Shown here: one piece after another, positions 13,401-25,339 of the stretch | Position numbering within the stretch: position 1 is the stretch's first letter | Layout of the letters: every line of letters begins with the position of its first letter | NCBI GenBank assembly: GCA_023079485.1 | Contig: CM041097.1 | Span: forward strand, 17,039,658 to 17,103,657 | Direction of reading: 5' to 3' | Length of the DNA: 64,000 nucleotides | Source: Archilochus colubris | Taxonomy: Eukaryota; Chordata; Aves; Apodiformes; Trochilidae | Program-made: the position numbers and the translations under genes | The notes under the pieces: generated by a model | Told to the model about the DNA's origin: nothing | The model's input: only the letters and a program-made list of their open reading frames with translations | Database searches by the model: none

Positions 13401-14489
13401 TACATTTAGAGACAGCTTTAAATGTAATATATCTGAACTCTGCCATGCTATAGGAAAAAAAAAATACGTAGGCTTGCATTCCTCTCACAATAGCATTTAG
13501 TTCTTTAAGTCCAAAAACTGCACGGGGTCAGGCACTGGGTTTATTAAATCTCATAGTTTTATACTTCTGTTCCCCAAAGTTCAGGTCAGCTGCATGGCTT
13601 TTCCCATGATCTCATAATGTGTGTCAGGAATTGCCATGCATACAAAAGCAAAATCTTTGAAAAATATTTGGATAATGGAAGAGTTCAATTTTCTATTCTC
13701 AGACAGAATTTGCAGTCATCATTTGAGCAGTTCTTTACAGTAGTTACACTATATTCCAAGTGGGAATAAATACATGTTTTCGAAGGACAAGAGTAATATT
13801 ATGACAGAAAACATAATAAAACATTGAATTGGCAAGATGCAACAAAATAGGGGTAAAAAGAGGACTGTTCAGTCTGGTTTGAAATCTCTAATTTAAAATA
13901 CGGCTGTGTAGAGATGTTACAAAACCAAGAAACTAATGTAAATTGCAAGTGTGTAATGTATACAAAACTGATGCCCTCCAACAAATAAGATGTTTTACCA
14001 TGTATATCTCTCTTTGAAACATCTGCCTTTATTATTTTTACACAGGAGTGCTGTATCTCACTTTTTTTCTTTAAACTCAGTCTTCCTGCATTTAGGGTTT
14101 GTGCTGTGATACATTATTGAGATGTTACAATGGGATGAGAGAGGGGGGAACAGAAAAGCCATGGGATGTGAGACCAGGGGTGAGGGAGATTTGGCAGTAG
14201 GCAAAACAGACTTAGCAACAGCAACAATTGTATTTTAAGATACTTCAGTGTATACCCATAACACTACCTTTCCTTTCTAATGGATTTGACTTTTTTAATC
14301 TTTGAAGAAGGTTAAAAGTGGTAGCTTTGTTGAATAGCTTCTGTATATCTAATTCTTGGACGTTTTTTTCCCCTCACGATGTGGAAATGGTTTCAATCCC
14401 TTTTAATATTCATTTAATGTCAGTGCAATATATATTGCCACCTTACTTACTGCATTAGTAAAAAATGTGCTTATGTGCTATGATTCTCT
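10414..14489. other. Unique noncoding sequence
   Basis: No gene recognised. A 144-codon open frame at 10964-11398 has no domain, and its opposite strand is also open for 73 codons. That points to local composition, not selection. Several AT-rich, homeodomain-site-containing runs occur (about 11880-11960 and 12480-12560), but none stands out from background. Confidence 0.55.
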
Positions 14490-14560
14490 TATGATAGAAA
14501 CATAAAATCTCGGAAGGATCAAAGTCCACCAACACTCAGCCTCCTGCAACAGCAGGAAAT
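14490..14560 (-). repeat. Possible decayed CR1-like end, antisense
   Basis: The run gatagaaacataaaatctcg followed by gaaggatcaaagtcca resembles the reverse complement of an old CR1 3' end (the repeated 'tagaatcatagaatc' phrase, then 'aaggttggaa...gtcca'). Divergence is high and no coding part is seen, so this is tentative. Confidence 0.35.
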
Positions 14561-14584
14561 TGATCATGCGAGAGATGCTCACCT

Positions 14585-14692
14585 AATGCTAACATATTAT
14601 TATTATTTATTATAGCACTAACAGTGTGCAAGGTGCATTAGACACCAGTATGAAGATGAGGTCCTTGTCCTGGAGTGGCTTCAATCTCCGGG
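14585..14692 (-). repeat. Ancient L2-like LINE 3' UTR fragment, antisense
   Basis: A TTATTATTATTTATTATAGC run is followed by gtgcaaggtgcattagacac, and then by gaggtccttgtcctggagtg and cttcaatct. In the reverse complement this is the familiar L2-type tail: 'agattg(t)aagc...ggacaaggacc...gcacctagcac...aataataata'. The same tail occurs in the longer copy at 34037-34975. Only the 3' end is kept here. Confidence 0.5.
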
Positions 14693-14745
14693 GTGATCTT
14701 GCAAACACTTAACTATATGACTAACTATATATGCAGGAAATCTTT
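14693..14745. repeat. Fragment of ancient amniote repeat with 'gcaaacacttaac' motif
   Basis: The phrase gatcttgcaaacacttaact, then atatgactaactatatatgc, resembles one arm of a common amniote foldback-like repeat that begins 'gatcctgcaaacactta' and continues to 'taactttatgca'. A second, longer candidate is at 37990-38092. The family name is uncertain. Confidence 0.4.
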
Positions 14746-14918
14746 CTAGCTTATATATTTAAGTGATTTTTTTTTTTTCTCACTTACAAGACATTCCCGC
14801 AGGGTCCACAGCACTAATTAAACTGAGCATTTCTCCTCTGCATCAGAGAGTGTGTGCATACACAAAAGGGAAAGGATCGAACTCTTCCAGTGCCTTATGG
14901 ATGGCATGGAAGTTTTAT

Positions 14919-15016
14919 TAAAAAACCAAAGCAGAACAAAACAAAAAACCCAACAAAATGAAACAAAAAACCCCAAGCAAACAAAAAAACCCCACAACAC
15001 AACAACACATCCCCCC
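14919..15016. repeat. A/C-rich low-complexity strip
   Basis: Nearly every base from the A6 run near 14920 to the CCCCCC run near 15016 is A or C, in patterns such as aacaaaacaaaaaacccaac. The opposite strand is therefore T/G-rich, which keeps a spurious phenylalanine/tryptophan-rich frame open. It is a simple low-complexity tract, perhaps grown from a degraded A-rich tail. Confidence 0.8.
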
Positions 15017-16050
15017 TTCTTTTCAATGTGTGCCTCTTATTTTCCTGCACTGTTTCCCACTCAATATTTTACAGCCAGTAAAAGCTATATTTTGTTATGC
15101 AGTTTTATTAAAACAAAGATCTTACTGACCACAGTGGAATTCCCAAAAGGCACTGCTGTTGGACCATAGTCCACAGAGGCACTTGTGTAAACCAGCTCAG
15201 AAAAAGGACATACATTATACTCTGTCATGTATATGTTAGGGTTATTCAAATGGCAAATTCTGGTCTAAATCCAAACTAATATAAGTTTTGCTGAGACCTC
15301 CCTAAGACCTCACTCTTTTAACCCTTCTGTGCTTGTGTGCTTGCTTCCACAGCATCAAGGAGATCTGGCAGAGCATTTCTGGTTGTAATGCTGAGGTCCA
15401 GCAGGCCAGAATCTGGCTGAGTGTCATCTGCAGTAATATGATAAGATTTCAGCAGATAACTTCTCATCTCTGTAAAATTACTCAGTTTTCAATACGAGTG
15501 TGGCAGTTCTGTTAACTTGCATTGCTGGAAAATCTACGGTTTTGTTGCATCTTCTTGGATGCCATAAGAGCTTTCATTTGTGACACATCTTTTTTCAGTA
15601 GTCCCAAACATGGTAGCAAATGTGAATTACTTAAATCTCTCAGTTTTGGACATACAAAACTCAGAGACTGCCAATCCCTTTTCAGGCACTGATGAGAGAG
15701 GGATGGAAATCACTTTTTCTTCATTAATTCTTGGTTTAACTTGGGATATCTCTCTTTCTGGGTTTTCACTCTATTAGTTCTAATGCAGTCCAGTCAATGA
15801 ACTCAAGGACAAGACCATTTTTCTTGACTCCCAGTTACATTCCAGCCCCCTGGTCCTGCTCTGTTTCTCAGATATCTGATCCAGGCCTTTCATCCTGATG
15901 AGAGTTACAGACTACTGAGTCCTGGCTGTGGACATCAGGGCTTTGAAATAGACTTTTACTTCCCACATGATCTGCAATCAAAGCCTCTTGTTATGTTTCC
16001 TGTCTTTAAAAATAACAAAAAAAAAAGACACACCAGGAAAACACAACAAA
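15017..16050. other. Unique noncoding sequence with a possible old repeat
   Basis: At 15246-15290 the phrase caaattctggtctaaatcca, followed by aactaatataagtt, resembles an amniote repeat containing 'caaattctgctct' and 'gtaaatcca', at low identity. At about 15338-15351 a pyrimidine-rich stretch ending in cacag looks like a splice acceptor in front of an open frame, but no donor GT follows a plausible exon. No gene is called. Confidence 0.5.
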
Positions 16051-16500
16051 CTAACAACATGTAAACTGTATTGATAATGAGAACAAGTTTGTAATTACAA
16101 ATGCTGAGGGAGAAATCAAAGCTGTGTTCTTCAAACAGGATATTATTTTGTAATTAAAAAGAGCTTCAAAAGAAAAAAACCTAAAGACAGGATCATTATA
16201 ATGTGCATTAAGTGCAGCTGAAACACCATTTGAGTAAAATAGTGCTTGGTAGCAGGGAGGAGAATTTAGAGGGAAGGAAAAATTAAAACAATCAGTGCTA
16301 AAAGAACCAAGTCCAATTATATTTGGAGAATTATGTTTTCTTAATATCAGCATAATGAAATGATTCTCTGCATTATTTATTCTACAAGTCTTAATAAATA
16401 TTAGGTGCCTGATTCTTGCAAAAGAACAAGCGCTTGGTGGAGCATATTCTGAGTTGGTTTCGTTTGTAGTTATCATAAAAATGAAAACCACTGGAGCATA
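16051..16500. promoter_or_regulatory. Candidate conserved noncoding element (AT-rich)
   Basis: A dense run of homeodomain-like cores (tgtaattacaaatg, tgtaattaaaaag, caattatatttgg, gcattatttattc) with mostly unique sequence around them. The minus strand is open for 146 codons, but its translation shows no domain and ends in AT-driven residues. I read it as possible enhancer sequence. Conservation is unverified. Confidence 0.25.
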
Positions 16501-19500
16501 AAGAACTTACTAAAAGAAGGCATTACTGTGGATTTAGTACAGTTGGTGTTTGATACACTGAGTTGTATTCATCACATACACTGTGTCAAGACATTGCTTA
16601 CAATGTGTCGGGTCTTAATACAGGCCATAAGCGAGCACCATATTTAAATTGAATGATGCATTTGGTATCATTCTGAGTAAATTCTCATATAATAAAGTAT
16701 AAAAAAAGCAAGTAGCATCCATTTCAACCTAATCTCTCTTTGAACTTACCTGTATTTAGCTGTATTTTTTCTCATCAGATTAAAAAAAGGAAGTATAGCT
16801 TCCCCCACATTTAAAGAGGGTATTAACAAGACATTTAGTGAGGACATATTATTTACTGGGTTTTTTTAATGGCTATAATGCTGAAGCACATCATAAACAT
16901 GCAGGTTCATTTCACATTTTCCCCAAGATCAGGAAGCATTAGTCGGATCCCGTTTCCAGAGAGTGACCAAAGAGCTACAGGGATAGTGGGTGACGTGCTG
17001 GGAATTAGTGGTACAAGTGAAAGCAATTACAAGATTTATTTTCCTGCTTTAACTGCAACCCTTAAAATTCTTAACTGGTTTTTGGAACGTGCTAAGGGAT
17101 GTCTTTTTCCCTGTGAAACTTGTCTGTCCATCTAGACCTTGCTGTTGTGAGTGCTGATGTACTGATAGAGCCTCCTTGTCAGTATTAAAGATGCCAAGGG
17201 TGACACAGTTGTTGATGGAGTTCTGGGGTTAGCAGAGTTGTGTTGGAGAGTTCCCCAGTTCCTCTGTGCACAATGGGAGCTTTGTTGTCACTGGGACCAT
17301 TCCTTTACCCTTCCATTCTGTGGCAGTTTCACCCTATACTGATAGTGGGTGCATGATGTAGCCCATCTTCATGGGTCACCCAACCAGCTGGGGTATGTGA
17401 AACACATCCCCTGCTTCCTCAGAGCAGGGAAAGTACATTTTGTTTTATTCTGCAGGATGAGTAGTTCCCAGAAAAAACCCTTTTTGTTAAACGTTCCATA
17501 GGTAAAATAAGAATCCATGTACAGTTTAAACTGTTGGTCGCCAGCTCCCTGCAGGTATATACTTCTGCTTGAAAGAATGACCTAAAATATCTCTCTTTTT
17601 CCCAAAGTTTTGTCAGTAAGTATCCTCATTAAAGTATTCTTCTGTAAGAAATTCTTCTTTTTTCTCCATGCCCTTATGTAGATGTTATTCTCCTAAATCA
17701 TCATTGACTTCAGGAGGGTTTGAGTTACGGAAAGAACGATTGAAGAAGATTCAGTTAGGTAATTTTGGCTAAAGTTTATTCTTCCTCCTCCCCGTTCAAA
17801 ACACTGACAGGCTGTTGGGTTGGGAGCTTCTAGTTCTCAAGGCTCTCACCTTGCAGATCTCTGTATGTGCTTCATTTCTTAAGTGTATCCAGACCCCAGC
17901 CAAAGCATGGGCATATGTGTGCGTAGGACTAGGATGTTGTCTGGCAGATGGTGTCAGGGTACCTAGATTTCTTCAGAAGGCAACTGAAGCCTTCCATAAC
18001 TTTGTGGAGATAAATAGGAAAGCAATTTCTGAATGCATAATAAAGCTCTATTCCCTCAGAACTTCTCAGAGGGCATAACCAACATGGTTCATAGAAAAAA
18101 TGTGGATAACCTGCACGTTCTGGATGAGAAAGTTCTTTGCCAAAGTTGGTCTCTTGATTTAACATTTTGCATGTGAGAGAACAAGGTATTACCCCCATCA
18201 AAACAAACATTTTCCATAAAAGGAAAACACATACATTCAAAATCACAGAGAATAGCCCCGAGCCTTGAATTTTAATATCATTTTTAGCTCATTAACATGA
18301 AACTTGGCGGGTTTTGCGTGTCCCCAAATGTCCTTATCTCTACAGAGCTCTGTGCTGATTGCTGAAGGTGATTTTGAGACAAAACACTTGCCTAACACTC
18401 CAGTACAATTTGTCTTTGTGTCAGGGGGAACTGCTTAAATGACTCGAGGTAAGTCAGTGGAATAGTATCAGCACATGTTTGCCCAGAGTCTTACCTGAAG
18501 ATATAGTTGAGCTTGTATTACAAAGAATTCAGCTGTATAAATACCTTGTGCCATCTGTGTATGGCAGGGGAATTGAGCCAGTAGAAGCTCAAGACCTGTG
18601 TCAGTGTTCTCACAGAAGGACTGTTTATGAACAGATGTTATGTGGTGTTTTTCACAGAAAATGGGCTCTGGAGAGAGAAAATGTCTATCAATTACTGAGG
18701 TATTATGTATAACAGCAATTTTTAACCTTGAGAATGATACTTAAAAGTTCTCTGTGAAATATTCAGCGCTGCGACCACTTCCTTTGTGCAAAGTAACCTG
18801 TGCCCTTGCATATTGCACAGGTTCTTTTTAATATTGCATTTTTTTTAGTTCTTTTGGAGAAAAGATATTAGGTATTACAGAAATCACTACTCCCTTGGAA
18901 AAAGAGAAAAAGTGTCCTGTAGGGAAAACTTTTTCTATTCACTGTTCTCAATATGAAGATGAGCTTTCAGGGCTGGGGGCTTGTGGATTGTTTTGTGCCC
19001 CACAGATCTATCAGATGAACGTAAGGATTCAAAAACAATGTTTCAGTAAGCAAACTATAGACATGAAATGTATGGAAAAAAAAAAAAGTATGTATTTTGG
19101 GCTGCCCAAACCTTGGTAATTATTACTGATTTCTGTAGGGTGTTTGAAAGAATGAGATTTTAGTGAAAAAAGATGAATTTAGATGAATTTTTTTAAACTG
19201 TAAGATCAGGCAATATGCTGTAAAATTCAAGAATTAATAGGTGTGTTCATTTACTAGATTGCCAATGCATTTCTATTAGACCAGCCATATCTTACTCCCC
19301 ATTTTTATCACTTCTCTAAAGCTCTTGACTTCAGAGGACCTTTGAACTTGAGCTTTCCAGTCTCTGATATGAAAAATTGAACCCCCAGTTACTGTAACAA
19401 TTACAGCTATCAGTGTTGGGCTGCCTTTTACTGAGCTGCTCTTGCTTCAGGAGACTAAGTACATCTTGCAAAAATACACTGTTATTACATATTCTCACAT

Positions 19501-19699
19501 GGGATGTCTCTCTGTAGGAAGACCCTTATGTGACCTGTGGACAGACACCATGTTTTGCATACTATATATACTTTCATTTCCCTCTAGCATTCTTATTATT
19601 TATTCAATAAATCCTTTTTTTTTTCTTTTCTTGCTGACAGCAGTTGTATTTATAAAGCTAAACCCAACGCAGCAAAATGTTCATCACTTTATAAACTAA
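16501..19699. other. Unique noncoding sequence
   Basis: No gene or transposon recognised. The part at 18250-18430 carries retained CpGs in agccccgagcc and cttggcgggttttgcgtgtc next to ctcattaacatg, and could be a small regulatory block. Open frames at 17815-18078 (plus) and 17929-18246 (minus) overlap each other on opposite strands and lack known motifs. Confidence 0.55.
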
Positions 19700-20150
19700 A
19701 CGCTGATGTTTTATTTATGTACAATGAGCAGAGAAAAAAGAACTGAATTGATGTTTACCTAACAAGCTGCAAAAAAAGTGCAGTAACATAATAGTGAAGT
19801 TCATAAGCATTCTGGCTTGTAATTTTTGGTGTCAACATTTGAATTGCAGAAAGAGCTTATGCAGACATAGCACGTATACAAGTGCAGTTTAGATCTACAT
19901 CTATAAAAATAACATCTGTTTAAGCATACATTACATTTAAAAATAACTGTACAGTGATCAGCTGGTTAAGTACAGTTAACCAGATGCCGTTTTAAAGTGC
20001 CAGATGGAACAATGAAACTAAGATTGAAAATTAAAAAATACTGTGAAAGGTCAAATCAATTAAGCAACCTGTTTTGTTGGCATGTAACAGTTAAAAGTAA
20101 GTTTAAACTACTTAAGGCGTGAGCAATGTGAAGATGAAGCAGTTAATTTT
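19700..20150. promoter_or_regulatory. Candidate conserved noncoding element (AT-rich)
   Basis: Non-repetitive AT-rich sequence with a cluster of potential binding cores: tgtttaccta (forkhead-like), gtgatcagctggttaa and the near-mirror gttaagtacagttaacc, aaaggtcaaatcaattaag and agcatacattacattt. Few frames are open. This is a prediction from texture only. Confidence 0.25.
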
Positions 20151-21687
20151 AACTTGCTGTTTAGGAGAGGGAAAGATAAAATGCCTGCCTTGGTTCCAGG
20201 GTCCCTCGACAAGTCTAGGGGGATACTGGGAAAATAGACACGGTTAAGTCATGTTTGCTTTGGGTTGCTTTCAATTTAAAATAAATAATATCTTTCAGGC
20301 TTTTAAGCAACATCTTTTATGGCAGACTGAGATCCTGCAGCACATAGGAAAACAACACTTTCTCCTCCCCTGTGGGGACTCCTGGGGAGAAGCAGCTCCC
20401 TGAGCTTCTCCTTGGGTGATGGGGATGGTGCCCCGAGGAGATGAGGATGGGCTTGGACACCCCCTGGGATGCTGTGGGAAGCAGCTTCCCCCTTGCACCC
20501 AGGCTCTGTGAGCCCTCCGTACTTCTGGAAATTAAACCTACCTGTGTTAGGAATGATGTCTGAGAAGAGGGGTGAGGTGAAGTTTTGGAAACAGATGTGT
20601 CACTGGGAAGGGGGGAATGTGAATAAATGACAAACCTTTAGTAAAATCGCACCCAATAAGCCACTGAAAGAAAGATACAGGGAAAAGAGATCTTATTATC
20701 CTGACCTGTTTTAAGCACAAGGGGAAGAAAGGCAGCTTTGAAATCCCTGTGAGCCAATGTGGGGTTTTTTTCTTCATTCCTAACGAGTGTTAAATTCAGA
20801 CTCTAAGTTCAAATTTTGGGCAGTGGGACAGTGGTATCCTTGCTTTAATCAGAAAGGTGCAATGCTACCTGCAGGTCTGCTGGCAGACAAGGCAGCACCT
20901 GTGGACCACGAGACAGAAAACGTTGCTTTTCCCTTGGAGATTGCTGCTATATTTTCTTATTTATTTTTTTTTTCTTCCTAGCAGTAACCAACTCTCAAAT
21001 TGCAGCAAGCCAGAATCCCCATAAAACAAGTATGTTGCAGGACAACCCTCCAGCAATGGTGTAGGAACCAGTGACATCAGGAACTGTGTGGGGAAAGAGG
21101 GTTTAGACACCAATTCTGGGAGAGATGAGGGGCTGGGGTTGGGTGGGGGATGCTCAGCCCCAGCAGTGCCATCCATCAACGACTGCAGCACAGCCCCTAG
21201 CTAGAAAGAGGATTTTTCCTGAATGAGTGTAGGGCTATTTTCAACCTAGGAACTTGGTGTTGTTCCTTTGTTTTAGTAACTTTGTTTATATCTGGTCTGC
21301 GGAGGGGAGGAGGGCTCCTTCCTGACACCTCCTCTCCTGCTCCCACAGCTCCCAGTAAAAGAGCAGCTGAACCTCTCTGGCAGGCACAGCCAAGGGTTTA
21401 GCCCAAGAACACAATGAAAAGATTCTGAGGCTGTTAAAATAAATAGCTTCCCAGCAGGGGATGGAATAGTATGGTGGTGCCTAGGAACTTGGTGTACCCA
21501 GCAAGCCCTGGGATAGGACAGGGAGAGAGGAAACGAGCCTGGCTTCTGCTCTTGGCTGCCTTTTCCTCCTGACACTGAGCATGGTTACCATACACAAATC
21601 CCTGGTCCTCTTGGATTCCCTTTAATGGAAATATTTTGCGTTCCTGCTGGTTCAGTGGCTGATGTTCAATTATTTTTATTATTTTAT

Positions 21688-21703
21688 TTATATATATATA
21701 TAT
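21688..21703. repeat. Short TA dinucleotide run
   Basis: About eight TA units inside a longer T/A-rich stretch (21670-21720) that continues into a T run. It is a candidate polymorphic microsatellite. Confidence 0.75.
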
Positions 21704-23502
21704 TTTATTTTTTTTTCCAAACAGTTTCTTGTCGTTGACAGCAAAAAGCAAACATTTGGACATGCTGTAAATAGAGAACATAGCAGACCAGTGGCAGGTA
21801 GATTGGGATCTTGAAGTGGATTGCCAACCAAAGTTTGTAAATCTGGGAAAATCGAATCATTTTATATTAAACAGACAAATGTGTATAATATAAAATCAGT
21901 GAAAAGATAACATAATAAGTAGTTTGACTATTATCTGGGGGCCTAATTAGACCAGTGGAATGACTGTAGTCAGTGAAATTAGAGTTATACAACTGGGGGG
22001 AAGGGAAATCCAGCCCTTTAGCTGAATGAAAGCTAATGGAGCCCCGTTGACATTTGCTGTCCCAGGTATTCAGCAGCTGTTCCTTTTCTTTGCAGAAAAC
22101 AGGGCTTCACTCATGCCAGACCATATTTTCCTTAATTTAATCCCCTGGCAGAGCAAGAAGTGGAGAGACAAGAGGGGTAAAGAGAAGGCAAGAGGGGCAA
22201 AAGAAGTTTAAAGCCCAGACTGCTTCACCAAGCATCCTCCCACCCTCATTGCTGCTTCCCTCTGGCCTCCCAGGGTGTTGCCTTGGAGCAGGTTGGACCT
22301 CTGAGTTAAGAAGGGAATCACAGCTCTGCCAAACCCTGTGCTCCACGCACAAAATGGGTGCTGGGAGACCACGAGCCCTCAAGAAATCTAAGGCTGTGTT
22401 CCCCATTTTCCTCACCCCACCACCCCATGCATGGAGAGATGCTCCTCTGGGGAGCCGATCCATGGGCAAGAGGATGGATGTGGAGGCTAAGAGTGATGGT
22501 TTGAAGGACCGTGATGGAAAGGTTGGAGGGTATCAGACTGAGCAGGGAACAGCCATGAGTGCTAATGGGATGTGTTGGGTTGGTGGGTCTTTGGGGAGAG
22601 GGAGGTATTTAGCCTGAGCAAATGGTTTCCCTGTCTAAGGAAATAATTTTCAAGAGAGACCTTTTGATTGAATTTTGTCAGTGTGCTTAGGTGCAGATGA
22701 GAAGTCTGGTTCTGTGAGACACAGTGCATCATTAGCTGAGTGAACTCGTGTTGGTAGAAGAACATTTTGGCAGCTGAAAGCAGGACTGGAGCACTTCTTC
22801 CTCTAGGAAGAGCAAAGCCTGAAAGCTGGAGCCTGAAATGGGAGATTGACCTGGTTGCAGGCTGCTTGTTTATTTCCTCCTATACACCCAGTGCCTCATC
22901 AGCCTTCCTCATTACTCCTCTTCTCAACCTGTAGCTAAATCCCCCTTGGCACGTTTTTCTTTCTTTGTAGGGATGGTAACTCCCCTGTCAAGTTCTTGAG
23001 GGTTTGTTTGTGCAGGGAAATGTCTGATGCTGGAAATCTCTTTGTGCATCAGCTGCTGTGCTCTGACATTTGGAGAGCCTCCTGCTCACTGTGTGCCAGG
23101 CACACAACAAGAAACCCCAGCACAGATGTAGCTGAAGCCCAGGTTCATCTTGGAAGGTAGGGAAGGATGTGATGTGGGGTCAGGGAATGACCTGGAGTGG
23201 GGGAGGGAAGCCTGGAAGGGAGCAGTGGATGGCCAGCTGGCTGATTGCTCCAAAAGCAGGACAAACAGTGGAATAGCATTTTCTTCTGAATTCCTAAAGT
23301 ACCAGGACATCTGGCTACCTGAAATATCTCAACAAATAGGTCAGCTAAGATGACAGCAGCATACCTCACACCACAGGGCTGTTAGGAGAGTGAGAGGGGG
23401 CCCTGCCAAGAAAAGTCTTCCTCTTTGCTGTCACATTTTCTTCTAAAATCCTCTGCAGGATTTTTAACTGTGATCATCAGTATTAGTCTAGGAATTCTTA
23501 AT

Positions 23503-23552
23503 ACAAAAAACAACCAAACCCCCCCCCAAAAAAGCACAAAAAACCCCAACCC
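23503..23552. repeat. A/C-rich low-complexity tract
   Basis: An A6 run, caaccaaacc, a C9 block and then aaaaaagcacaaaaaacccc make a second A/C-only strip like that at 14919-15016. Its complement keeps three frames open with glycine/phenylalanine-rich junk. Confidence 0.75.
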
Positions 23553-24070
23553 AATATATTGAGGTGTATTTTTGGGGTAGGAGCAGGAGGTCTCCCCCAA
23601 CAGGGAGATCTCTGCCTTCCCACATGGTTTTTCTTGGCCCAGCATCCCACAGCTCCAAGCTTCCATTTTCCCTGCCCCACCACCTCAAGGGAAGGGACCT
23701 CCTCCTCAATTCTCCAGTTCTTTCTCTTACATCAGCACAGATAAATAGAATATTCTGTTGTCCTTTTTTGGGAGCATTTTGCATTGTTTTCACAGTCCCG
23801 ACGCTGACAAGGGATGGAAGGGATGGAACCATCTGGCTCCAGAGATGGTTCAGTTGTTTCTTATTTCTACAGTGTGGACAGTCCCTTACAGAAGACCCCA
23901 AAATTGCCAAAGAGTAATGCCACAGGTTTAATCTCTCTTGGAAAACTCATGGGATAAAATTGTTCCTTGTGGCAAAGAACCACTAAAATTATCCTCCAAA
24001 TACCACTATTTTCAAATCAATAATCTGATTTTAATTTTGCAACACTGGTAAACCTTGTAAGCCTGTTTTA

Positions 24071-24132
24071 TCCCAAATTATATTTACAGATGTAGTATCT
24101 ATCCCAAATTATATTTACAGATGTAGTATCTA
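24071..24132. repeat. Perfect 31-bp tandem duplication
   Basis: The 31-bp unit at 24071-24101 is repeated without mismatch at 24102-24132 and followed by another tccc. The unit begins tcccaaattatatttacag and ends gtagtatcta. Perfect identity suggests a recent slippage or unequal-exchange event. Confidence 0.97.
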
Positions 24133-24310
24133 TCCCTTATTAGGCCAATGTATAGGAGATGAGGTAAATAGTGCCACTCACTGCCCACTATTTTAAAGAC
24201 TTCTGAAACAAATTTATTTGTAAAGCCTGAGAGGTCCTTGTGTAACTTTTTTCCCCTCTCAAGCCACAGAGGGACCAGCTAATCCCAACAAATGAAATCC
24301 TTATAATAGA

Positions 24311-24370
24311 AGTAAAACATGGCATATGACACCAAATAAAAGTGAAATATGACATATGACACCAAATCAA
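24311..24370. repeat. Imperfect 30-bp tandem duplication
   Basis: The unit 24311-24340 (agtaaaacatggcatatgac...) is repeated at 24341-24370 with 26 of 30 bases matching by direct count. Both hold catatgacaccaaat. It lies 180 bp after the perfect 31-bp duplication, and the two units are unrelated. Confidence 0.95.
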
Positions 24371-25339
24371 ATGTAAAGTCACACTGTTATTGTTTATCAC
24401 ATGAATTGGGTGATGTCTTTTTTTCAGTCTTTCTTTTGCTATATCAACATCAGCTAGCAACACAACTAATCTTGACTGAACTGTGTTATTTCCTGCCTCC
24501 CTGCCTTTCCTGTCTAAATCTCACTCTCTGCTGAAGCAGCTAAATTTGCTGCAAATGAGGAATATTTTGGGACATGAATTTTCTTACAAAACATGGGGAG
24601 AAATCTAATGCTGTAAGCAAAGAACACTCTAATTAATGCAGGCCCAGGCTATCGGAAGCATTAATACATTAGTGTTATCAAAAAGAAAAAAAAAAAAAAG
24701 GATCAAGAAATTGATGATAAACCCACTATGGTCAAGTATAATAAATACTGACCACAAACATTTTTGGGAATTGTATCAGAACAGATGTAAACTTAGAAAT
24801 CCTGGACCTGGAACATATGGGTTTTAATAAACAGATTTCTGTTCCAGCTCCTCGGCTGCTTTTTTTTTTTTTCTTCCCCTTTTTTTTCTTTTCTACTGTA
24901 CTTGCTTAATTTTCTGTTGCTGTGTATGATTCCATTATTAATTAATCTACAATTATTTGGCATTGCCTCATCTTCAAGGTTTTCTTTAATTTGTAAATGT
25001 GCTGGTTGAGTCTGAGCAGGACTGGGTGTTAGAATGGAAACATATTTAACCCTCTACTTGATTTCTATCATCTCCCCATCTCCTTCTAGGAGAAGGAGCT
25101 GAATTTGTGTGTGTGCCCATGCACACGTGTGTGTCTATATTATTAGCTGTGCTGTCATTTCTAATCCTTTTCTTTCAATCATCATTTTTCCTCAGACATG
25201 AAATATTTCAGTCTAACACGCTGTACAGACTGCTCACAGTGAAACACTGGTAGGGTTTTCAAAATCTAAAACAGAGGAGTGCCATGAGGATAGAACAAAA
25301 GAAATTAAAACACTAGATATGCCACAGTTGTCTTATGCA
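24371..25339. other. Unique noncoding sequence with A and T runs
   Basis: No gene recognised. It contains an A run near 24687-24700 and T-rich runs near 24860-24895, plus a short GT-rich stretch near 25105-25135. The short frames here are uninformative. Confidence 0.6.

Larger units (their letters stand above)
20300..23960. other. GC-richer noncoding segment
   Basis: Local composition shifts to visibly more G and C, with many CCC/GGG blocks, than the AT-rich flanks. Both strands then carry many overlapping open frames, including 22137-22469 (minus), 22249-22617 (plus), 23488-23910 (minus) and 23564-23917 (plus). The overlaps run antiparallel over the same bases, as expected from few stop codons in GC-rich DNA. 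I see no domain and no paired splice sites. A small stem (ggagaagc 20386-20393 with gcttctcc 20404-20411) lies at the start. An unannotated lncRNA cannot be excluded. Confidence 0.5.

Noticed and set aside
15338..15440. Possible exon: pyrimidine-rich stretch ending in cacag followed by an open frame
   Set aside because: No GT donor at a sensible end and no recognisable protein content.
16051..16491. 146-codon open frame on the minus strand
   Set aside because: AT-rich region, no domain, no codon pattern suggesting selection; better read as noncoding.
23488..23917. Antiparallel frames of 140 and 117 codons
   Set aside because: Both cover the same bases in a GC-richer region, and one crosses an A/C-rich low-complexity tract. 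Compositional artefact.
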